In this document: in pieces, positions 58,961-64,000 of the stretch | How the letters are laid out: every line of letters begins with the position of its first letter | How positions within the stretch are numbered: the stretch's first letter is position 1 | From: Ostrinia nubilalis | Lineage: Eukaryota; Arthropoda; Insecta; Lepidoptera; Crambidae | Reading direction: 5' to 3' | DNA length: 64,000 nt | Assembly (NCBI RefSeq): GCF_963855985.1 | Contig: NC_087112.1 | Coordinates: 3,226,501 to 3,290,500, forward strand | Program-made: the position numbers and the translations under genes | Notes under the pieces: generated by a model | Databases searched by the model: none | The model's input: the letters and a program-made list of their open reading frames with translations, nothing else | What the model was told of the DNA's origin: nothing

Positions 58961-60615
58961 CACCACCTTGCAATGTCATCCTCTCATTGTTATCTGTAAT
59001 GTAAATTATTTTTAAAATGTATTTAAAAAATAAAATGTTCGTTTTATTATTTCAATAATCTGACCTCTCAACTCAACTACACTACACAAACACCTTTGTT
59101 CGCAACTGTACTGACGAAACCTCGATATTATACCGTTCATTTAAGAGCGTTTACGCCGTTTGGCGCAAAAACAGTACTTTTTCAACTCGTTACAATCATT
59201 AACCAGTAATACTACAAATATGTTATAGGCATAAATAGTTAGGCAATTTCGTCGTCTAAATAGTTAATTGAGAAAATATTGCGATTAGTTTAGTATTTAA
59301 GAATTCTATCAAGATAAGTCCACACAGGTTTTGTAAATTTCCACTTTAGCGTCAGTTTACAAGCTGAAATTTTTATAAAAATACTGTGAAAACGATTTAA
59401 AAAACATTTATATCCTATAGCATAGATCCTTGGGCAAATAGTTATCTGAGAAAATTTTTAGATTTAAGCATTTTACAATAAGAAATCACAAATTAAAAGA
59501 ACGTGAAATACCCAAAAATCAAAGTGATTTTTTCACCAATATTCTTCCTTTAGTCAACATAAAAATAGCTTAATATAATAAAACAACACCTTCTTTAAAA
59601 TATTTACTTTGAAACGATATTTAATTCATTGTTATTGTTTTGCTATAAACATTTGAAAACTATTAAAAAACGCCGCGCGCGAATCATTTCCAATGATGCC
59701 CCTTGAAACGCCGCGCTTCGCGTAAACGCTCTTAAGATGGCAAGCTTTTTGCTGCGGTAATGCACTCCAGGTAACCGTGTGTGATGCTTATTGCTCATAG
59801 TGATTTTCGATACAGAGCCCCGTACATACGTTATACATAAATTATGGAAAGAAAACACCCAGACCAATACAAACAAATATGTATGCAATTTTAGTATGAT
59901 ATTTATTTTTTATTTATTAATAAACAAAAAGACTGAACAAAATTGATGCGTGTACTGATTAATGTAATTAACCACATGCAAAGCTTTGTGAATTGCAACA
60001 ACTATAATTTATTATTCAAGCTCTAAATAATCGCTACTACGAGTAACTGATCATAAAATGTTTTTCCTATCGCTCAAGCTCCCGAGGATCTACCGATAGG
60101 TCGGGTGACGTAATCTTGAAATTCTTTTAGCCAGCGCGGAACTTCCGGAAGGTCGGGTGACGCCATGCCTCTTTGAACCGTGTTTACTTTGGCAGTTATA
60201 TTCTATATTTATTCGATTCTAAAATATATTCCCAAAAATTTTGAAAGTTGTTTTAATTTGTATCACTTGGATATGATTTGTATTAAAAAGTGCTGTGAGT
60301 GTGACGCTTGAACGGAAGGAAGTCAACCTAACCTAACCAACTGCGTATTTCTATACTGTGTAGCTGCGAGAGCTCTTTGGCGCGCTGTCTTCGGCGAAGT
60401 ATTACGCGCGCAGATTTTGACAGCGCGAAATACCTACTTTAGCAGAAATACCAAGCCTTAACCGATTTCAAAAAGGACATCATTGGACAATATACAAGGA
60501 CATCAAACAATAATGTTTAATTACATTTTGTTCTTTTAGCCCACTGAAATATAGAACTAGCATGAGCGTAAATGCCAAATGTAGATTTTTTTATTATTAT
60601 GTTATTAGTAAGATT
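58961..60615. other. Non-coding DNA with GC islets
   Basis: Islets at 59665-59770 and 60065-60450. The second contains two copies of GGTCGGGTGACG (60097, 60151) and GCGCGCTGTCTTCGGCGAAG. CCTAACCTAACC at 60328 is too short to be telomeric. No gene seen. Confidence 0.4.
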
Positions 60616-60850
60616 TTCCGCACATAGCTCGAAGAGCTGATGGCCGCTGGGGCAGGAAAGTTCTTGAGTGGCGACCACGAGCTGGAAGACGTAGCGTGGG
60701 CAGGCCTCCCACTAGGTGGACCGACGATCTGGTGAAGGTCGCGGGAAGTCCTGGATGCAAGCGGCGCAGGACCGGTCTTTGTGGAAATCCTTGGGGGAGG
60801 CCTTTGTCCAGCAGTGGACGTCTTTCGGCTGAAACGAACGAACGAACGAA
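60616..60850 (+). mobile_element. RTE-like LINE 3' end with GAAC tail
   Basis: The plus strand codes a short GRRSVGRPPTRWTDDLVKV segment, then GGGGGAGGCCTTTGTCCAGC and a tail GAAACGAACGAACGAACG. This is the longest and best preserved of about ten copies of the same 3' end in the window. It is strongly 5' truncated. Confidence 0.7.
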
Positions 60851-61398
60851 GATTTTCCGAATTAATCAACCCTCATCAAGATTACTAAAAACACTCATTA
60901 AGAAACTCCAATCAAAACATTATCATTTTCCTGAATTGCATAAAATCTTTAACTCCAGTTTGCTTTTCAAAAGAAATCTTTCCTCGCCGCTAACTACGTC
61001 AACACTGAAACTCCATCAGCTTCCCACTTTTTATTTTTAAATTCCCGTTCGAAAGCAAAGTTTGAGTATTAAAACCTCTTCGCACCTCGCCACTGGCAGG
61101 AACTTTCCGATGAAAAATTCGACTTTCGAACGCTACTCGCAAATTAAAAAGTTACCAACACTTTCCCGCCAACTCGGAACTATTTGGTGCCATTTTGGTT
61201 AAGCGTTTAACTTTTTAATTTTCACGGTGTGACTCCGCGGTTTTTTGGGCAGACATCATTTTGGGAGATTTGAAAAATTACTCTTTTTTTAGGCGTGTAG
61301 ATTAAAATCTTTCAGATCTAATAAAAGCTTTCATAATAAAACGTCGAACCTGTAGGTATTATAGAAGTTTTTTTAAATAGGCCTACATATTATCATAA
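60851..61398. other. Non-coding DNA
   Basis: Nothing recognised between the RTE-like 3' end and the Helitron. Confidence 0.45.
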
Positions 61399-61623
61399 TC
61401 TATAATATAAAAATGAATCGCAAAATGTGTTGGTAAGCGCATAACTCAACAACGCCTGGACCAATTTTACCAATTCTTTTTTTTAAATGTTTGTTGAAGT
61501 CCAAGGATGGTTTTTACAGCGAGAAAAGTTTGAATAATTTCCGGGTAAACCCTAAAAAACTCGAAACTTCACCCCTAAGGGTAAAACGGGGTCCACGCGT
61601 ACGAAGTCGCGGGCGGCCGCTAG
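61399..61623 (+). mobile_element. Short Helitron, 225 bp
   Basis: It begins TCTATAATATAAAAATGAAT after A and ends GGGCGGCCGCTAG before T. It shares the 3' end with the other four copies in the window. Confidence 0.8.
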
Positions 61624-61692
61624 TATGGGATATTTTTTTTTATTTGGAATTCTTACGTCATCATTATCGTAACGTACCTAAGTAAATATTCA

Positions 61693-62325
61693 TTTTTTTT
61701 TTTTTATGTGATAGGAGGTAAACGAGCAGACGGATCACCTGATGGTAAGTGATTACCGTCGCCCATAGACACCCGCAGACCCAGGGGCGTTACAGGTGCG
61801 TTGCCGGCCTTTAAGATAAAGATACGCTCTCCTCTTGAAAGCTTGCAGGTCGTATCCGTCCGGAAACACCGCAGACGACAGTCCATTCCATAGTTTGGTT
61901 GTACGGGGCAGGAAGTTTCTAGAAAAACGTACTGTTGTGGACTGCCAACCATCTAAGTGATGGGGGTGGAAGTGCTGTCGGGTAGATCGGTGGCGAAAAG
62001 TGGCGGCAGGAATAAGTCCGGATAATTCTTCGGAGCACTCCCCGTGATACATGCGATAGAAGATGCACAGTGAGGATACATCTCTACGCAGCGCCAAGGG
62101 GTCAAGCCGATCCGAAATGTCCTGGCAGTCAACGATTCGAGCTGCTCTCCGTTCAATGCGGTCCAGAGGGAGAAGCTGGTACTGGGGCGCACCTGCCCAA
62201 AGATGAGAACAGTATTCCATATGAGGCCGAACCTGCGCCTTGTAAAGTTGCAGACGATGGGCTGGAGTGAAATACCGTCTCGATCTATTTCGAAGTAATT
62301 CAAGAATTAAACTTTGTAACATCAA
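61693..62325 (-). pseudogene. Jockey/CR1-like LINE 3' end with poly(A) tail
   Basis: On the minus strand a 190-codon frame (62325 to 61753) reads RRYFTPAHRLQLYKAQVRPH, then MEYCSHLWAGAPQY, and ends with LPRTTKLWNGLSSAVFPDGY and YLYLKGRQR. This is the C-terminus of a LINE reverse transcriptase. A short 3' UTR with TACCATCAGGTGATCCGTCT and a 13-base A tract (T 61693-61705 on the plus strand) follows. True 5' truncation is probably near 62290. The clean frame suggests a fairly young insertion. Confidence 0.8.
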
Positions 62326-64000
62326 TAATTTAAAACACCATCGCGCATTCTTGCTTTTAGTAGGTATAAAACCAATAAACCTTAGTTAATTAACTTTAAA
62401 ACAAATCGAATTAAAAAGCCATCAAAGATTCTAAGGTAGCAACACTGCCGCGCGCCATTTTGTGAAAAATTATCCTAATTTGTAAGTTCCCGGTCGCCGG
62501 AAGTGGCGTAATGGCCGGCATCCTGCGCCGCCGGATGTACCGCATAGTTTTCAATAGGTACACTCGTAACCATGTTAGTATGGTCGAGAATTTATTGATA
62601 TTCTATAATAAACTTTATTTTGACCTAACACAGCCTAGATACTTTTTATGGTACATGCCTAACACATACAAACGATGCTTGTCCACGCGCACTGTAAGAC
62701 CTCAGTAATGTTTGTGAATACGACAGGCGTTATATTTTATATCTACTCAGTGGATTAATATTACTGTACCACAAATCCACAAAATGTTATTTTATTCCTC
62801 GTGATAAAAGCCTAAGTTTTAAGAACTACACTGACACGAACTTTATTCCTCATAATGTTATTATTTTCGTATTATTATTAGATATACTTAGGTAGGTAAG
62901 TTCGTACTCAATAAGAGGTCAAACAAATTCATGTTTTAATAAGAAAATCATTATTCTCAAAAAAAATATGTTGAGGCTTATTCAGGTAATAAAAGCTTGA
63001 ACCTCTTTAAAAATCATTTACACATTTTCAGTAAAAGGTTTTTTACACATTACTTGTTCCATGAAGCCGACCAAAACACAGACAGTAATCGACTGTAAGT
63101 AAAACAACAAAACAGACGATATCCCAAAACAAAGCTTATAAATTACTCGATAAACGAACTAACTGGAAATTCATTTGGAAATTAACATTTTTAACTAAAT
63201 TCCCCGTAACACTTGAAAAAGCATCTTCAGAGTTTGTTTTAAAGTTCAATTTGGTGTGACATAACGAGTCCAATATTAAGTTTCTTAAGTTACTCGTCGG
63301 CAATTATTCTTCAAAATGGCGCCAGAAAAAGTAGGGGATTTCAAAGGATTGGGCCAATTTAGATTTATTTTTCTCCCTTCGGGGGTAAAGTTTTGTTACC
63401 ACCTCGGGGTGGCAGGGGTGGTGGAAATTACTAATGACATTTTGTTTTAGTAGAAAAACTCAGTGTCGAACGTCAAAGAAGTTTTAACTCAACATAAACC
63501 TTTTAAAAAAATTTTGGTAGAGCATTCATCACATTTCTTGTGTTTTATTTTAGTTGCATTACACTGATCCTGAATAAAATGTTCTTCTTTTATTCTTTCT
63601 TTCTTTCTTTCATTATAAAATTTGATGATTTTTCAAACGATACGGTTACTAAAATAAAATAAAAATAAACGAAGAAGTCCATATAAAAATAAGTTATTTT
63701 GATGCATTATTTTTCTAATTTCATAATATTAGAAAAAAAAACAGTAAAACTATAAAAACCACTCTTCGAGTTTGAAAATGTATATTATTTACTCCTGATC
63801 ACAAGACGTGGAAGTTACTTAAAAAAACTTACCTAAAATAAGTAACAAGCAAAAAAACCGCCAAAATATTACACCCGAACTTTCGTGCATCCATACAAAC
63901 AATAATTGTGCACAGATAAAAAATAAAACGGGGTCCGGGCCCTTAGTAAAAACTCCTTGGAGGTCCCCCTCGTCTACAACTGTCAACCTATAGGGAGGCA
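62326..64000. other. AT-rich non-coding DNA with two islets
   Basis: Islets at 62430-62560 (GCCATTTT at 62454, GCGCCGCCGGATG) and 63310-63430 (AAAATGGC at 63313, GGTGGCAGGGGTGGTGG). A TTCTTTC microsatellite lies at 63590-63612. No gene seen. Confidence 0.45.

Noticed and set aside
60328..60339. Insect telomere repeat (CCTAACCTAACC)
   Set aside because: Only two full units, not an array.
61753..62270. Overlapping frames on both strands at 61.7-62.3 kb as host genes
   Set aside because: The minus-strand frame is a LINE reverse-transcriptase tail with a poly(A) end; the others are shadows.

Overview
The window looks like nuclear DNA from a moth or butterfly (Lepidoptera). It is AT-rich and intron-bearing, and is packed with repeat types typical of that order: short Helitrons ending in CTAG and inserted between A and T, RTE-like LINE 3' ends with GAAC or ATG tails, Jockey/CR1-like LINEs, many hairpin MITEs and tRNA-related SINE fragments. 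I see no prokaryotic, organellar or viral gene set.

Only one host locus is convincing. Two leucine-rich-repeat genes of the LRRC71 family lie head to tail at 15881-17688 and 18120-21966. Each has a short first exon, one intron at the same position and phase, and a long second exon. They encode about 481 and 483 residues and are clearly a tandem duplication. The first intron of copy B is swollen to 2.4 kb by a Helitron relic, a 1.67-kb TIR transposon (pogo-like by its zinc-finger remnant) and two MITEs. No pathway can be read from the pair; vertebrate LRRC71 is poorly characterised and is linked by expression to ciliated and sperm tissue.

Region by region: 1-14.6 kb is AT-rich non-coding DNA with hairpin MITEs, a small Helitron, RTE 3' ends, a 120-bp minisatellite and short GC-rich islets. 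14.6-22 kb is the gene pair, with two copies of one MITE in inverted orientation around gene A and exon 1 of gene B. 22-24.2 kb is non-coding with a strong GC islet. 24.2-26.9 kb is a LINE on the minus strand, cut by a Helitron exactly inside its last coding part. 30.1-30.8 kb is a related Helitron in the opposite orientation. 31.1 kb carries a tRNA-like cassette in a short retroposed element. 33.9-34.8 kb is a nest of transposons. 36.6-38.6 kb is a 119-bp minisatellite broken by a complete but dead Tc1-like transposon. 44.1-44.7 kb and 61.7-62.3 kb hold LINE reverse-transcriptase tails. 49.8-49.95 kb holds a regularly spaced array of CTCF-like motifs. 58.1-59.0 kb is a 178-bp minisatellite.

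Most remaining sequence is gene desert with scattered GC-rich islets that often contain GCCATTTT or GCCATCTT. These may be regulatory, or the window may sit inside a very long intron; neither can be decided from sequence alone. All identifications are by eye.
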